Part shown: positions 1-8,397 of the stretch, piece by piece
Layout of the letters: every line of letters starts with the position of its first letter
How positions within the stretch are numbered: position 1 is the first letter of the stretch
NCBI GenBank assembly: GCA_031396695.1
Contig: JANNLG010000190.1
Coordinates: forward strand, 21,331-85,330
Source of the DNA: VGRW01 sp031396695
GTDB taxonomy: Bacteria > Myxococcota_A > UBA9160 > SZUA-336
Reading direction: 5' to 3'
Length of the DNA stretch: 64,000 bases
Program-made: the position numbers and the translations under genes
Notes under the pieces: model-generated
Seen by the model: the letters and a program-made list of their open reading frames with translations, nothing else
Database searches by the model: none
What the model was told of the DNA's origin: nothing

Positions 1-1
1 C

Positions 2-340
2 GAGATCAAGAACTCCGTGCTCGGCGCGGGCACCAAGGCCGACCACCTGTCCTACATCGGCGACGCGGACGTGGGCGAGGGCGTGACGATCGGCTGTGGC
101 GCCATCACGGTGAACTACGACGGGGCGAAGAAGACGCGAACCACGATCGGCGACCGCGCCTTCATCGGCTGCAATTCGAATCTGATCGCGCCGCTGGCCA
201 TCGAATCCGAAGCGTACGTCGCCGCGGGCTCGACGATCACGAAGGCCGTTCCTGGCGGAGCACTCGCGGTGGCGCGCGCGCAGCAGCGGGTGATCGAGGG
301 TTGGCGCAAGAAGCGGTTCGGCGACGGCGGACACGAGTAG
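2..340 (+). CDS. glmU: Bifunctional GlmU, C-terminal part (truncated by window edge)
   Basis: Only the 3' portion is present; the frame is open from the left edge, so the true start lies outside. The visible part is the left-handed beta-helix acetyltransferase end of N-acetylglucosamine-1-phosphate uridyltransferase / glucosamine-1-phosphate acetyltransferase, which makes UDP-GlcNAc for peptidoglycan and lipopolysaccharide. The hallmark TKADHLSYIGDADVG stretch (its His is the catalytic base in E. coli GlmU), the NYDGA segment and a basic C-terminal tail ending in WRKKRF all match. glmS follows 21 bp downstream in the same direction, the classic glmU-glmS order, so the two are probably co-transcribed. 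Confidence 0.93.
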   Translation, partial: EIKNSVLGAGTKADHLSYIGDADVGEGVTIGCGAITVNYDGAKKTRTTIGDRAFIGCNSNLIAPLAIESEAYVAAGSTITKAVPGGALAVARAQQRVIEGWRKKRFGDGGHE

Positions 341-361
341 AAAGCGCGGAGGGAGAATTCG

Positions 362-2200
362 GTGTGTGGAATCGTCGGCTACGTCGGACACAGTGACCGC
401 GCGCAGGACGTGATCCTCGACGGCCTGCGGCGGCTCGAGTATCGCGGCTACGACTCGGCGGGCATCGCGGTGCTGGTCGACGGAAAGCTGCGCGTGATCC
501 GCGCGCAGGGCAAGCTCCTGAACCTCGAGAGCGCGCTGCGCGACGTTCCGCTGGCCGGCTCGATCGGCATCGGTCACACGCGCTGGGCCACGCACGGCAA
601 GCCGAGCGAACGCAACGCCCATCCGCACGTGGCCGGCACCGTGGCGGTGATCGGGAACGGCATCGTCGAGAACTTCCGCGAGCTGCGCGACGAATTGGAG
701 CGCACCGGTTGCGTGTTCAAGAGCGACACCGACACGGAGATCATCTCGCACCTCGTGTACGAAGCGCGCAAGCGCGGCGCGTCGCTGCTCGAAGCGGTTC
801 GCGAATCGGTCCAGCGGCTCGAGGGCTCGTGCGCGATCGCGGTGATCGACGAGTCGTCGCCCGACGAGATCCTGATCGCGAAGAACGGCGGCAATCCGAT
901 CGTGGTCGGTCACGGCAAGGGCGAGAACTTCGTCGCGAGCGACATCCCCACGCTGATCCCGTACACGCGCGAGATCCAGATCCTGCACGATCGCGAGCTC
1001 GCGCACGTGACGCGCGAGGGCATCCAGATCACGACCTTCGCCGGCACCGCGGTCGAGCGCGAGCGCAAGCAGATCCAGTGGGATCCCGTTCAAGCAGAGA
1101 AAGGCGGCTACGACCGCTTCATGCAGAAGGAAATCTTCGAGCAGCCGCGCGCGATCGGCGACACGATCGGCGCGCGCGTGCTCGAGGTCGAGGGCGACAT
1201 CGACCTCGACGGCATCGCGCTCGACCCCGCCTGGGTGCGCGATCTCCTGGGCGTGCACCTGGTCGCCTGCGGCGGCGCCTGGCACGCGAGTCTGATCGGC
1301 CGCGCGATGATCGAGCGGCTGGCGCGCATCCCGTGCGACGTCGACCTGGCCAGCGAGTATCGCTACCGCGAGCCGATCGTCACGAACCGCCACCTGGTCG
1401 TGCCCGTGTCCCAGTCCGGCGAGACCGCCGACACGATCGCGGCGCTGCGCGAGGCGACCGAGCGAGGCGCGAAGTCACTCGCGATCTGCAACGTGCACGA
1501 GAGCACGATCGCGCGCGCAGCGGACTGGGTGCTCTACACGCACGCCGGGCCCGAGATCGGCGTCGCCTCCACCAAGTGCTTCGTGGCGCAGATCGTCGCG
1601 CTCTACCTACTCGCGCTGAAGCTCGGCATCATGCGCGGCACGCTCACGCGCGAAGAGGTGCGCCGCCACGGCAAGGAGCTGCGCCGCCTGCCGCGCCTGG
1701 TCGAGCAGACGCTGGGACTGTGGGCGCACACCGAGACGATCGCGCGCCGCCACCAGCACGCGCGCGACTTCCTGTACCTGGGCAAGGGCTACGGCTTCCC
1801 GATCGCGCTCGAGGGCGCGCTGAAGCTGAAGGAGATCGCGTACATCCACGCCGAGGGCTACGCCTCGGGCGAGATGAAGCACGGCCCGATCGCGCTGATC
1901 GACGAGAACATGCCGGTGGTGCTGGTCGCGAATCAGCCGTCCGTCTACGCGAAGGTGGTGTCGAACGCCGAGGAGGCGCGCGCGCGCGGCGCGATCGTGA
2001 TCGCGGTGGTCGACGAGGCCAACAAGGACGTCGATCGCTTCGCCGACGACGTGATCCGCGTGCCGACCACCTGGAGCGAGCCGATGTCCGCACTGCTCGC
2101 GACCATTCCGCTGCAGATGCTCGCGTACCACGTCGCGACCCTGAAGGGCACCGACGTGGATCAACCCCGCAATCTCGCGAAGTCCGTCACCGTCGAGTAG
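362..2200 (+). CDS. glmS: Glutamine--fructose-6-phosphate aminotransferase (isomerizing)
   Basis: Makes glucosamine-6-phosphate from fructose-6-phosphate and glutamine, the entry step of amino-sugar synthesis. The 612-residue length is normal for the family. The protein begins MCGIVGYVG, placing the catalytic Cys directly after the initiator Met, so the GTG start at 362 is certain; a GGAGGG Shine-Dalgarno lies about 8 nt upstream. The N-terminal glutaminase domain (about residues 2-220) contains GHTRWATHG. Two SIS sugar-isomerase domains follow (about 290-420 and 460-600), and the C-terminus ends LAKSVTVE as in typical GlmS. It sits directly behind glmU. No glmS ribozyme-like leader fits in the 21-bp gap. 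Confidence 0.98.
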   Translation: MCGIVGYVGHSDRAQDVILDGLRRLEYRGYDSAGIAVLVDGKLRVIRAQGKLLNLESALRDVPLAGSIGIGHTRWATHGKPSERNAHPHVAGTVAVIGNGIVENFRELRDELERTGCVFKSDTDTEIISHLVYEARKRGASLLEAVRESVQRLEGSCAIAVIDESSPDEILIAKNGGNPIVVGHGKGENFVASDIPTLIPYTREIQILHDRELAHVTREGIQITTFAGTAVERERKQIQWDPVQAEKGGYDRFMQKEIFEQPRAIGDTIGARVLEVEGDIDLDGIALDPAWVRDLLGVHLVACGGAWHASLIGRAMIERLARIPCDVDLASEYRYREPIVTNRHLVVPVSQSGETADTIAALREATERGAKSLAICNVHESTIARAADWVLYTHAGPEIGVASTKCFVAQIVALYLLALKLGIMRGTLTREEVRRHGKELRRLPRLVEQTLGLWAHTETIARRHQHARDFLYLGKGYGFPIALEGALKLKEIAYIHAEGYASGEMKHGPIALIDENMPVVLVANQPSVYAKVVSNAEEARARGAIVIAVVDEANKDVDRFADDVIRVPTTWSEPMSALLATIPLQMLAYHVATLKGTDVDQPRNLAKSVTVE

Positions 2201-2206
2201 GACCTG

Positions 2207-2300
2207 CGGGACCCGGCGCGGCATAGCCGCGCCACCCGCTCTACGCTCGCTCGCTACGCGCACGGCCTTCGGCCGGGCTCGCTGCGCGCTTCGCTTGCAG
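2207..2300. repeat. GC-rich intergenic repeat, copy A
   Basis: The gap between glmS and the helicase gene carries a palindrome-rich element sharing two blocks, in the same order, with copy B at 5841-5916: an ACCCGGCGCG/CCGCGCCACC hairpin and the 21-mer CTCGCTGCGCGCTTCGCTTGC at 2278-2298. It also holds the perfect hairpin GGCCTTCGGCC. Lying just past a stop codon, it could act as a transcript end or as a small dispersed repeat. Confidence 0.6.
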
Positions 2301-2332
2301 CGATCTGGCCCATCGGCGACCCTCGACCGCGG

Positions 2333-4546
2333 ATGTCGAGACTCGAACAGATCGTCTCGGGACTGAATCCCGAGCAGCGCGAAGCGGTGCAGCACGTCGA
2401 TGGGCCGATGCTCGTGCTGGCCGGTGCGGGCAGCGGCAAGACGCGCATGCTCACGCACCGCATCGCGCACCTGATCGAGAGCGGCGCCGCGCGGCCGTGG
2501 GAGATCCTGGCCGTCACGTTCACCAACAAGGCCGCGCGCGAGATGCGCGAGCGCGTCGAGCGCCTGATCGGCTCTGGCTCCGGCGACACGCGCGGCGTGT
2601 GGGTCTCCACCTTCCACTCCACCTGCGTGCGCATTTTGCGGCGCGACGGATCGCAGCTCGGCTACGAGCCGAACTTCGCGATCTACGATCAGGACGATTC
2701 GCTCGCGCTCGTGAAGCGCGTGCTGAAGGCGATCGGCGCGGACGAGAAGGCCTGGCCGCCGCGCGGCATTCGCGGCTCGATCGACCGCATGAAGAACCGC
2801 GGCCTCTTGCCGGCCGACCTGGCGCACGAGGGCACGCTCGAAGCCAAGCGCCTGACCGACATCTACCAGCGCTACCAGAAGGAGCTGCGGCGCGCGAACG
2901 CGCTCGACTTCGGCGATCTGATCCTGCTGACCGCGCGCCTGTTCGAGCACCACCCGCGCGTGCTCGAGAGCTACCAGCGCCGCTGGCGCTACGTGCTGGT
3001 CGACGAGTACCAGGACACGAACCCGATCCAGTACCGGCTGCTGCGCTTGCTGGCCGCATCGCACCACAACCTGTGCGTAGTCGGTGACGAGGACCAGTCG
3101 ATCTACAAGTTCCGCGAGGCGGACATCCGCAACATCCTGGACTTCGAGAAGGACTTCCCGGGCGCCAAGGTCGTGCGCCTGGAGCAAAACTACCGCTCGA
3201 CGCAGCCGATCCTGTCCGCGGCGAGCGCCGTGGTCGCGAACAACGTCGAGCGCAAGGGCAAGCGGCTGTTCACCGAGCGCAGCGGCGGCGAGCCGGTGCG
3301 CTTCTACGAGGCCGCCGACGAACGCGGCGAGGCCGGCTACGTCGTGAACGAGCTGCTGAAGCTGCGCTGCCAGGGCACGCCGCTTGGCGACGCCGCGATC
3401 TTCTACCGCACACACGCGCAGTCGCGGCCGCTCGAAGAGGAGCTGCTCAAGTACAACCTGCCGTACGTGGTGGTGGGCGGCACTCGCTTCTACGACCGCG
3501 CGGAAGTGAAGGACGCACTCGCCTACCTGCGCGCGCTGCGAAATCCGGCCGACACCGAGAGCCTGCTGCGGATCGTGAACACGCCCGCGCGCGGGATCGG
3601 CCGCACGACCCTCGAACGCGTGTTGCTCGCCGCCGAGCAAGCCGACACCACGCTCTGGGACGCGCTGGTGCGCGGGCTCGGCGGACTGCCGAACGCGGCC
3701 GCGAAGAAGATCGCCGACTTCGTCGCGCTGATGCACGGCTTCGCGCCTCTGTTCTCGGGCGAGGCGATCGCGCAGCCGCTCGCGACCGTGCTCGAACGCA
3801 CCGGCTACCTGCGCGCGCTCGAGCTCGAGAACACCGTCGAAGCCGAGGCGCGGCTCGAGAATCTGAAGGAGCTGCTGGCCGCGGTCGACGAGTTCGAGCG
3901 CCAGAACCGCGACGAGCCCGCGCTCGACGACGAGGCGCCGCGCGATCTGGTCGATCTGTTCCTCGAACAAGTCACGCTGCTTTCCGACGCCGACCGCGCC
4001 GAGCAAGCCAGCGACCGCATCCCGATGATGACCGTGCACGTCGCGAAGGGGCTGGAGTTCAAGCACGTGTTCGTGGTCGGACTCGAAGAGGGCATCTTTC
4101 CGCACTTCGCGTCGCTCGACGATCCGTCCTCGATCGAAGAGGAGCGGCGGCTCTGCTACGTGGCGATGACGCGCGCGATGGAGCGGCTCACGCTGACCAA
4201 CGCCACCATGCGCCGCATCCACGGCTCCACGCGCTACAACGCGCCGAGCCGTTTCCTGGCCGAGATTCCCGAGGAGCTGCTGACCGGCCGGCGCCAGCGC
4301 CCGACGCGCGCGTCGGAGCCGACCTTCGAACCGGGGCCGCGCGTCGACTTCAGCGACGCGCAGTGGGGAGCGGACGATCTGCCGGTGATTCGACAGGGCA
4401 TGCACGTCGAGCACCCGATCTTCGGCGTCGGACGCATCACGGAAGTCGCGGGCGCGGGTGAGTCCGCCAAGCTCACCATCCGCTTCGAGCGCGCGGGCGT
4501 GAAGATGATCAAGCTCAAGTACGCGCAGCTCAGGATCCTGGCGTGA
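2333..4546 (+). CDS. UvrD/PcrA-type superfamily 1 DNA helicase
   Basis: ATP-dependent 3'-5' DNA helicase of the UvrD/PcrA/Rep family, acting in nucleotide-excision and mismatch repair and in clearing replication blocks. The 737-residue protein shows the Q-motif-like LNPEQREAV at 11-19, Walker A GAGSGKT at 31-37, TFTNKAAREM (motif Ia), the DEYQDTN Walker B near residue 223, QNYRS (motif IV), and the VAMTRA motif VI near 610. The end contains MHVEHPIFGVGRI, the Tudor-like C-terminal domain typical of PcrA that contacts RNA polymerase. The downstream GNAT gene overlaps the stop codon by 4 bp, implying translational coupling. Confidence 0.95.
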   Translation: MSRLEQIVSGLNPEQREAVQHVDGPMLVLAGAGSGKTRMLTHRIAHLIESGAARPWEILAVTFTNKAAREMRERVERLIGSGSGDTRGVWVSTFHSTCVRILRRDGSQLGYEPNFAIYDQDDSLALVKRVLKAIGADEKAWPPRGIRGSIDRMKNRGLLPADLAHEGTLEAKRLTDIYQRYQKELRRANALDFGDLILLTARLFEHHPRVLESYQRRWRYVLVDEYQDTNPIQYRLLRLLAASHHNLCVVGDEDQSIYKFREADIRNILDFEKDFPGAKVVRLEQNYRSTQPILSAASAVVANNVERKGKRLFTERSGGEPVRFYEAADERGEAGYVVNELLKLRCQGTPLGDAAIFYRTHAQSRPLEEELLKYNLPYVVVGGTRFYDRAEVKDALAYLRALRNPADTESLLRIVNTPARGIGRTTLERVLLAAEQADTTLWDALVRGLGGLPNAAAKKIADFVALMHGFAPLFSGEAIAQPLATVLERTGYLRALELENTVEAEARLENLKELLAAVDEFERQNRDEPALDDEAPRDLVDLFLEQVTLLSDADRAEQASDRIPMMTVHVAKGLEFKHVFVVGLEEGIFPHFASLDDPSSIEEERRLCYVAMTRAMERLTLTNATMRRIHGSTRYNAPSRFLAEIPEELLTGRRQRPTRASEPTFEPGPRVDFSDAQWGADDLPVIRQGMHVEHPIFGVGRITEVAGAGESAKLTIRFERAGVKMIKLKYAQLRILA

Positions 4547-5121
4547 TCGAGCTCGCACCCACGGAGCTCCACACCGAGCGGCTGCGCCTGCGCGGTCCGC
4601 GCCGCGGCGACTCGGGTCCGCTGCACGCCGCGATCGAGGAGACACTCGATCAGCTCGTGCCCTGGCTGCCGTGGGCACGCCCCGGTCACTCGCGCGCCGA
4701 GACACGGCGCTACCTGCGCGCTGCGCGCGCGGCCTGGGCGCGGCGCACGTCGTTCGAGTTCGTGATCGAGCTCGCGGCCGGCGGAACCGTGCTCGGTGTC
4801 ACCAGCCTGCACCGAATCGACTGGATGCGGCGCAGCGCGGGCATCGGCTACTGGATCCGGCGCAGTCGCGAGGGCCTGGGCTTCGCCACCGAGGCCTGCG
4901 ACGCGGTGCTCGCGCACGCATTCGACGCGCTGCGCATCAATCGCGTCGAGGCGCTGATCGCGCTCGCCAACAAGCCGAGCCAGCGCGTGGTCGAGAAGCT
5001 CGGCTTCACCCGCGAGGGCGTCGCGCGCGAGGCGGAGCTGATCGACGGGGAGTTCCTCGACCACTACCAGTACAGCCTGCTCGACGGGGACCGCGCGCGC
5101 GTCGATCGAGCCGAGCCTTGA
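4543..5121 (+). CDS. GNAT family N-acetyltransferase (RimJ/RimL-like)
   Basis: A 192-residue GCN5-related acetyltransferase resembling the RimJ/RimL/SpeG branch, which moves acetyl from acetyl-CoA to protein N-termini or small amines. Seen are an N-terminal TERLRLRGPRRGD start typical of the branch, a central GIGYWIRRSREGLGFATEA segment corresponding to the acetyl-CoA pyrophosphate loop, and the NKPSQRVVEKLGFTREG motif near the end. It starts with GTG inside the helicase stop (GTGA overlap), and its own stop is overlapped by the next gene's TTG. The substrate cannot be told from sequence. Confidence 0.88.
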   Translation: MIELAPTELHTERLRLRGPRRGDSGPLHAAIEETLDQLVPWLPWARPGHSRAETRRYLRAARAAWARRTSFEFVIELAAGGTVLGVTSLHRIDWMRRSAGIGYWIRRSREGLGFATEACDAVLAHAFDALRINRVEALIALANKPSQRVVEKLGFTREGVAREAELIDGEFLDHYQYSLLDGDRARVDRAEP

Positions 5122-5837
5122 GCCTCCGCTACGCGCTGGTCTCGGACATGGGGCTCGAGCGCACGAACAACGAGGACTCGGCCGGCGCCGACCTCGAGCT
5201 CGGCCTGTTCGTGGTCGCCGACGGAATGGGCGGCCACGCCGCGGGCGAAGTCGCGAGCCGAGTGGCGGTCGACACGCTGTTCGCGGCCATGCGCGCACGC
5301 GGCCGCCCGGAGCGCACGCGCGACGAAGCCGAAGTCCTGCTGCAGGCCGTGCACGACGCCAACGCCGCGGTGCTGCGCGAGGCCGGCGAGCGCGGCACGC
5401 ACGGAATGGGCACGACGCTCTCGGCTGTGATGGTGCGCAAGCGCGCGGCGGTGATCGCGAACGTGGGCGACTCGCGCGTGTACCTGATCTCGCGCAAGGG
5501 ACTCGCGCAACTCAGCACCGATCACACGCTGGTGATGCAGATGGTCGAGCGCGGCCTGCTCACGCTCGAGCAGGCGCGCACGCATTCCGACAAGCACGTG
5601 CTGACGATGGCGATCGGCACGCCCGGCGTGCTCGAGCCGCAGGTCCTGCACGCCAAGGTTCCGCCGAAGGGTCGACTGCTCCTGTGCAGCGACGGCCTGC
5701 ACGACCTGCTGCCCGAGGAAGAGATCGAGGAGCTCGCAAAAACGCCCGACCTCGACGCAGCCGCGAACGCCCTGGTCGCGCGCGCGAACTCGCGCGGCGG
5801 CTTCGACAACGTGACGGTGTTGCTCATCGAACCGTGA
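5118..5837 (+). CDS. PP2C-family Ser/Thr protein phosphatase
   Basis: Metal-dependent PPM/PP2C phosphatase of 239 residues, the stand-alone bacterial Stp/PrpC type that removes phosphate from Ser/Thr residues. RTNNEDS (15-21) and DGMGG (35-39) supply metal ligands. GMGTT, VGDSR, DHTLV, the SDGL motif near residue 191 and the terminal DNVTVLLI complete the family pattern. The open frame extends upstream inside the GNAT gene, but homology begins right at TTG 5118 (SLRYALVSDMG), which overlaps the previous stop as TTGA, so I take that as the start. No cognate kinase is encoded nearby. Confidence 0.92.
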   Translation: MSLRYALVSDMGLERTNNEDSAGADLELGLFVVADGMGGHAAGEVASRVAVDTLFAAMRARGRPERTRDEAEVLLQAVHDANAAVLREAGERGTHGMGTTLSAVMVRKRAAVIANVGDSRVYLISRKGLAQLSTDHTLVMQMVERGLLTLEQARTHSDKHVLTMAIGTPGVLEPQVLHAKVPPKGRLLLCSDGLHDLLPEEEIEELAKTPDLDAAANALVARANSRGGFDNVTVLLIEP

Positions 5838-5840
5838 CTT

Positions 5841-5916
5841 AGGGGCCCGGCGCGCGGGCGGCCGCGCGCCACCCTCCTACGCTCGGCTTCGCCTCGCTGC
5901 GCGCTTCGCTTGCGGC
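5841..5916. repeat. GC-rich intergenic repeat, copy B
   Basis: The gap between the PP2C and phosphoribosyltransferase genes (convergent ends) repeats both blocks of copy A: a CCCGGCGCG...CGCGCGCCACC hairpin and the identical 21-mer at 5893-5913. The stretch 5880-5904 matches copy C (49511-49535) with one mismatch in 25. Confidence 0.6.
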
Positions 5917-5954
5917 ACTCGCAACGCGCGTCGGCTCGGACTTACTCCGCCGCT

Positions 5955-6503
5955 CTACTCCGTGCCCTCGATCACGCCGAGCCAGTCGAGCTCGCGGAAG
6001 GCGCCGTCGAGATCCATGCCGTAGCCGACCACCCAGCCCGGACCCACCTCGAAGCCGACGTGGTCGAGCGCAACGGGCGAGCGGCGGCGAGCGGGCTTGC
6101 TGACCAGCACGGCGATGCGCACCGAGCGCGGCGCGCCGCTGTTCACCAACGCGAGTACGGCTTCGAGCGTGCGGCCTTCGTCGGCGATGTCGTCGCTGAT
6201 GACCACGTCGCGCGCGCGGAAGGCGCTGGCGTCGCAGCCGTCGAGCACGACCTCGCGCAGCTCCGTGCCCTCGCTTCTGCGCGCGCGAACCTCGAGCGAT
6301 TCCGGGCTGAGACCGCGCGCCTCGAGTCCGCGCGCGAGCGAGCTCGCGAAGCGGCGCGCGCCTTCCGCGATCACGACCAAGAGCGGCGTGCGGCCGGTGA
6401 GTGCGCGCACGAGCTCGTCCGCGAGCGCGTCGATGCGTTCGCTCACCGCACGCGCCGAGCGCAGCTCCAGCACGCGGCGCCCCATCCCGTCCTCGAGCGG
6501 CAC
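5955..6503 (-). CDS. Phosphoribosyltransferase, hypoxanthine-guanine type
   Basis: A 182-residue type-I phosphoribosyltransferase most like hypoxanthine-guanine PRTases, which salvage purine bases with PRPP. The PRPP-binding loop VVISDDIADEGRT lies at 100-112 and the C-terminal VVGYGMDLDGAFREL resembles the GFVVGYGLDYDE-type base-binding segment of Hpt. I chose GTG 6503 because a TAGGAT hexamer sits 7 nt upstream, as for many genes here; ATG 6485 (176 aa) is the alternative. The PRPP loop has SDDIADEG rather than the more usual VEDIIDTG, so specificity is uncertain. Divergent from the NUDIX gene, with 90 bp between. Confidence 0.8.
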   Translation of the reverse strand: MPLEDGMGRRVLELRSARAVSERIDALADELVRALTGRTPLLVVIAEGARRFASSLARGLEARGLSPESLEVRARRSEGTELREVVLDGCDASAFRARDVVISDDIADEGRTLEAVLALVNSGAPRSVRIAVLVSKPARRRSPVALDHVGFEVGPGWVVGYGMDLDGAFRELDWLGVIEGTE

Positions 6504-6510
6504 GGCCGCG

Positions 6511-6587
6511 ATCCTATCGCCCGCCGTGGCTCGCGCGCAAAGGCCCGGAGCGCCTTGCGCGCAAAGGGTCCGCGCGTCGTTTATGGT
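6511..6587. promoter_or_regulatory. Divergent promoter region between phosphoribosyltransferase and NUDIX genes
   Basis: TAGGAT on the minus strand (6516-6511) ends 7 nt before the leftward GTG start, and TATGGT (6582-6587) ends 6 nt before the rightward GTG start. Neither rightward nor leftward start has a strong Shine-Dalgarno sequence at normal distance, consistent with leaderless transcripts. Confidence 0.5.
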
Positions 6588-6593
6588 GGCGCC

Positions 6594-7403
6594 GTGCCCG
6601 TCGTGCCCGCCCCCGCCGCCACCGTGATCCTGCTGCGCGACTCCACAGAGGGGCCCGAAGTGCTCATGCTCGCGCGTCACGCGCGCAGCGAGTTTCTGCC
6701 CGACATGTACGTGTTTCCGGGCGGACGCGTCGAGGACGAAGACCACGCGCTGGCCGAGCGGGTCGCGGGCTTGTCGCGCTCCGAAGCGAGCCGGCGGCTC
6801 GTGACCGTGCCCGCCGAGCAGGCGCTCGGCTTCTTCGTCGCCGGCGTGCGCGAAACCTACGAGGAGTCCGGCATCCTGCTCGCGCGCAGGCGCGGTGACT
6901 CCGACCTGCTGGACGCATCGAGCGCCGCGGCGCTCGCGCAACATCGCCTCGCCGTGCAGAAGGGCGACGCCTCGTTCCGCGAGCTGGTGCTCGGCGAGGA
7001 TCTCGTGCTCGCGGCCGAGCTGCTCTCGGTCCACGCGCACTGGATCACGCCCGAGGACTCGCCGCGGCGCTTCGACACGATTTTCTTCGCGGCCGCGACG
7101 CCCCCCGGTCAGAAGGCGCTGCACGACGGGGTCGAGCTGACCGACCATGTCTGGCTCCGGCCCGAGCAAGGCCTGGCCGATTTCCGCGCCGGCCGGCGGC
7201 AGATGATCATCCCGACCTGGGCGAACCTCGAGACGCTCTCGGGCTTCGCGACGACCCACGCGATTCTCGCGGCCTCGCGGCTGCGCCCGATCGTGCCGAT
7301 CCTGCCGGTGGTGGTCGAACGCGACGGCGGCCGCGCCGTGGTGATCCCCGAAGACGCCGGCTACCCGACCACCGAGGAGCGGATCGGCGATCTGCGCGGC
7401 TAG
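6594..7403 (+). CDS. NUDIX hydrolase, NUDT19-like
   Basis: A 269-residue NUDIX hydrolase. FPGGRVE (41-47) starts the NUDIX box and RETYEESG (86-93) ends it, but about 38 residues separate the two halves where a standard box has about 12. This insertion is characteristic of the NUDT19/RP2p group, whose characterised members hydrolyse CoA and acyl-CoA. Start GTG 6594 is chosen from a TATGGT hexamer 6 nt upstream; GTG 6603 is possible. The specificity assignment rests on family architecture only. Confidence 0.85.
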   Translation: MPVVPAPAATVILLRDSTEGPEVLMLARHARSEFLPDMYVFPGGRVEDEDHALAERVAGLSRSEASRRLVTVPAEQALGFFVAGVRETYEESGILLARRRGDSDLLDASSAAALAQHRLAVQKGDASFRELVLGEDLVLAAELLSVHAHWITPEDSPRRFDTIFFAAATPPGQKALHDGVELTDHVWLRPEQGLADFRAGRRQMIIPTWANLETLSGFATTHAILAASRLRPIVPILPVVVERDGGRAVVIPEDAGYPTTEERIGDLRG

Positions 7404-7406
7404 ACT
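7401..7406 (+). promoter_or_regulatory. TAGACT -10-like hexamer
   Basis: TAGACT ends 7 nt before ATG 7414 and overlaps the stop codon of the preceding gene. There is no Shine-Dalgarno sequence, so the next gene may be transcribed separately as a leaderless mRNA. Confidence 0.4.
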
Positions 7407-7413
7407 CGGCTCG

Positions 7414-8397
7414 ATGCGCGGCGTCGTCGTTCTGGGGGGATACGGCCGACTCGGGCGGCTCTGCGTGCACGAGCTCGCGGGCCGGACGCGCGCACCGCTG
7501 TGCGTGGCCGGCCGCAGCCTGCAGCGCGCGGAGTCACTCGCGCTCTCGTTCGGCGAGCGCGCGCGCGGCATGTACGTGAACGCGCACGATCCGCGCACGC
7601 TCGCGCGCGCGCTCGAGGGCGCGGGCGCGGTGGTGTCGTGCTGCGGCGGCGATCAACTGGTCGCGCTGCAGACAGCGCTCGAGCTGCGCGTGCCGTTCGT
7701 CGGGCTCTCTCCTGCGAGCCTCGAGCCGCGCAGCCGCGCGCGTCTGGCCGAGCTCGCCTGGCGCGCGCAGGTGCCGGTCGTACTGTGGGCGGGCGCGCTT
7801 CCGGGACTTCCCGGCGTGCTCGCCGAAGCGCTCGTGCGCAAGCTGCCCGCGATCCGCCGCCTGCGCATCGCTTCGACCGGCGGCTACTTCGAGACCGAGA
7901 CCGCGCGCAGCGAGAAGCGGCTCCCGACACCGCCTGGTGACGTCTCGCGACGCGCGGCGCTGCGCCGGCTGGTGCCGGAGCTGTGGCGCTTCGCGGAGCC
8001 GGTCGGCGCCTGTCCGGTGATGCCGTCGTGGAGTCCCGACCTGGACGGCTTCGCCGAGAGCCACTGCGTCGAGACGCTCGACTACCTCGAGCCGCCGCGC
8101 GGCGCGATCGGCCGCTCGCTGCGGCTGCTGGTCGCGGGCCAGCCGAAACCCGGCTTCGCGCTCGCTGCCAGCGCCTGCTGCGATCCCGATCCCGCGGCGC
8201 CAGCCAGCGCGGAGATCGCGCTGTTCGCGCACAACGTGTTGATTCCCGCGGCCGCGCTCGCCTCCGCGATCACCGGCGCGATCCTGGAGGGCACGGTGCC
8301 GGCAGGCCTCTCGACGCCACGCGAAGCGCTTCACCCGGCGCTGCTGTTGGGCGAGCTGGAGAAGCGCGGCGTGCGGATCAGCGGAGCTTCGCGTTGA
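7414..8397 (+). CDS. NAD(P)-binding Rossmann protein, saccharopine-dehydrogenase-like
   Basis: A 327-residue protein with an N-terminal dinucleotide-binding fold (GGYGRLG at 8-14), then VAGRS and a GAGAVVSCCG segment, the layout of saccharopine dehydrogenase/carboxynorspermidine dehydrogenase-like enzymes. The later part has family-like alternation of strands and helices but no diagnostic motif I can name. No partner genes indicate a substrate. Its last 20 bp overlap the 3' end of the convergent deacetylase gene. Confidence 0.7.
   Translation: MRGVVVLGGYGRLGRLCVHELAGRTRAPLCVAGRSLQRAESLALSFGERARGMYVNAHDPRTLARALEGAGAVVSCCGGDQLVALQTALELRVPFVGLSPASLEPRSRARLAELAWRAQVPVVLWAGALPGLPGVLAEALVRKLPAIRRLRIASTGGYFETETARSEKRLPTPPGDVSRRAALRRLVPELWRFAEPVGACPVMPSWSPDLDGFAESHCVETLDYLEPPRGAIGRSLRLLVAGQPKPGFALAASACCDPDPAAPASAEIALFAHNVLIPAAALASAITGAILEGTVPAGLSTPREALHPALLLGELEKRGVRISGASR

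Noticed and set aside
1607..4705. A 1032-codon open frame opposite glmS and the helicase gene
   Set aside because: Its translation is low-complexity Arg/Ala/His-rich with no motif, and it mirrors two well-supported genes; long antisense frames are expected in such G+C-rich DNA.
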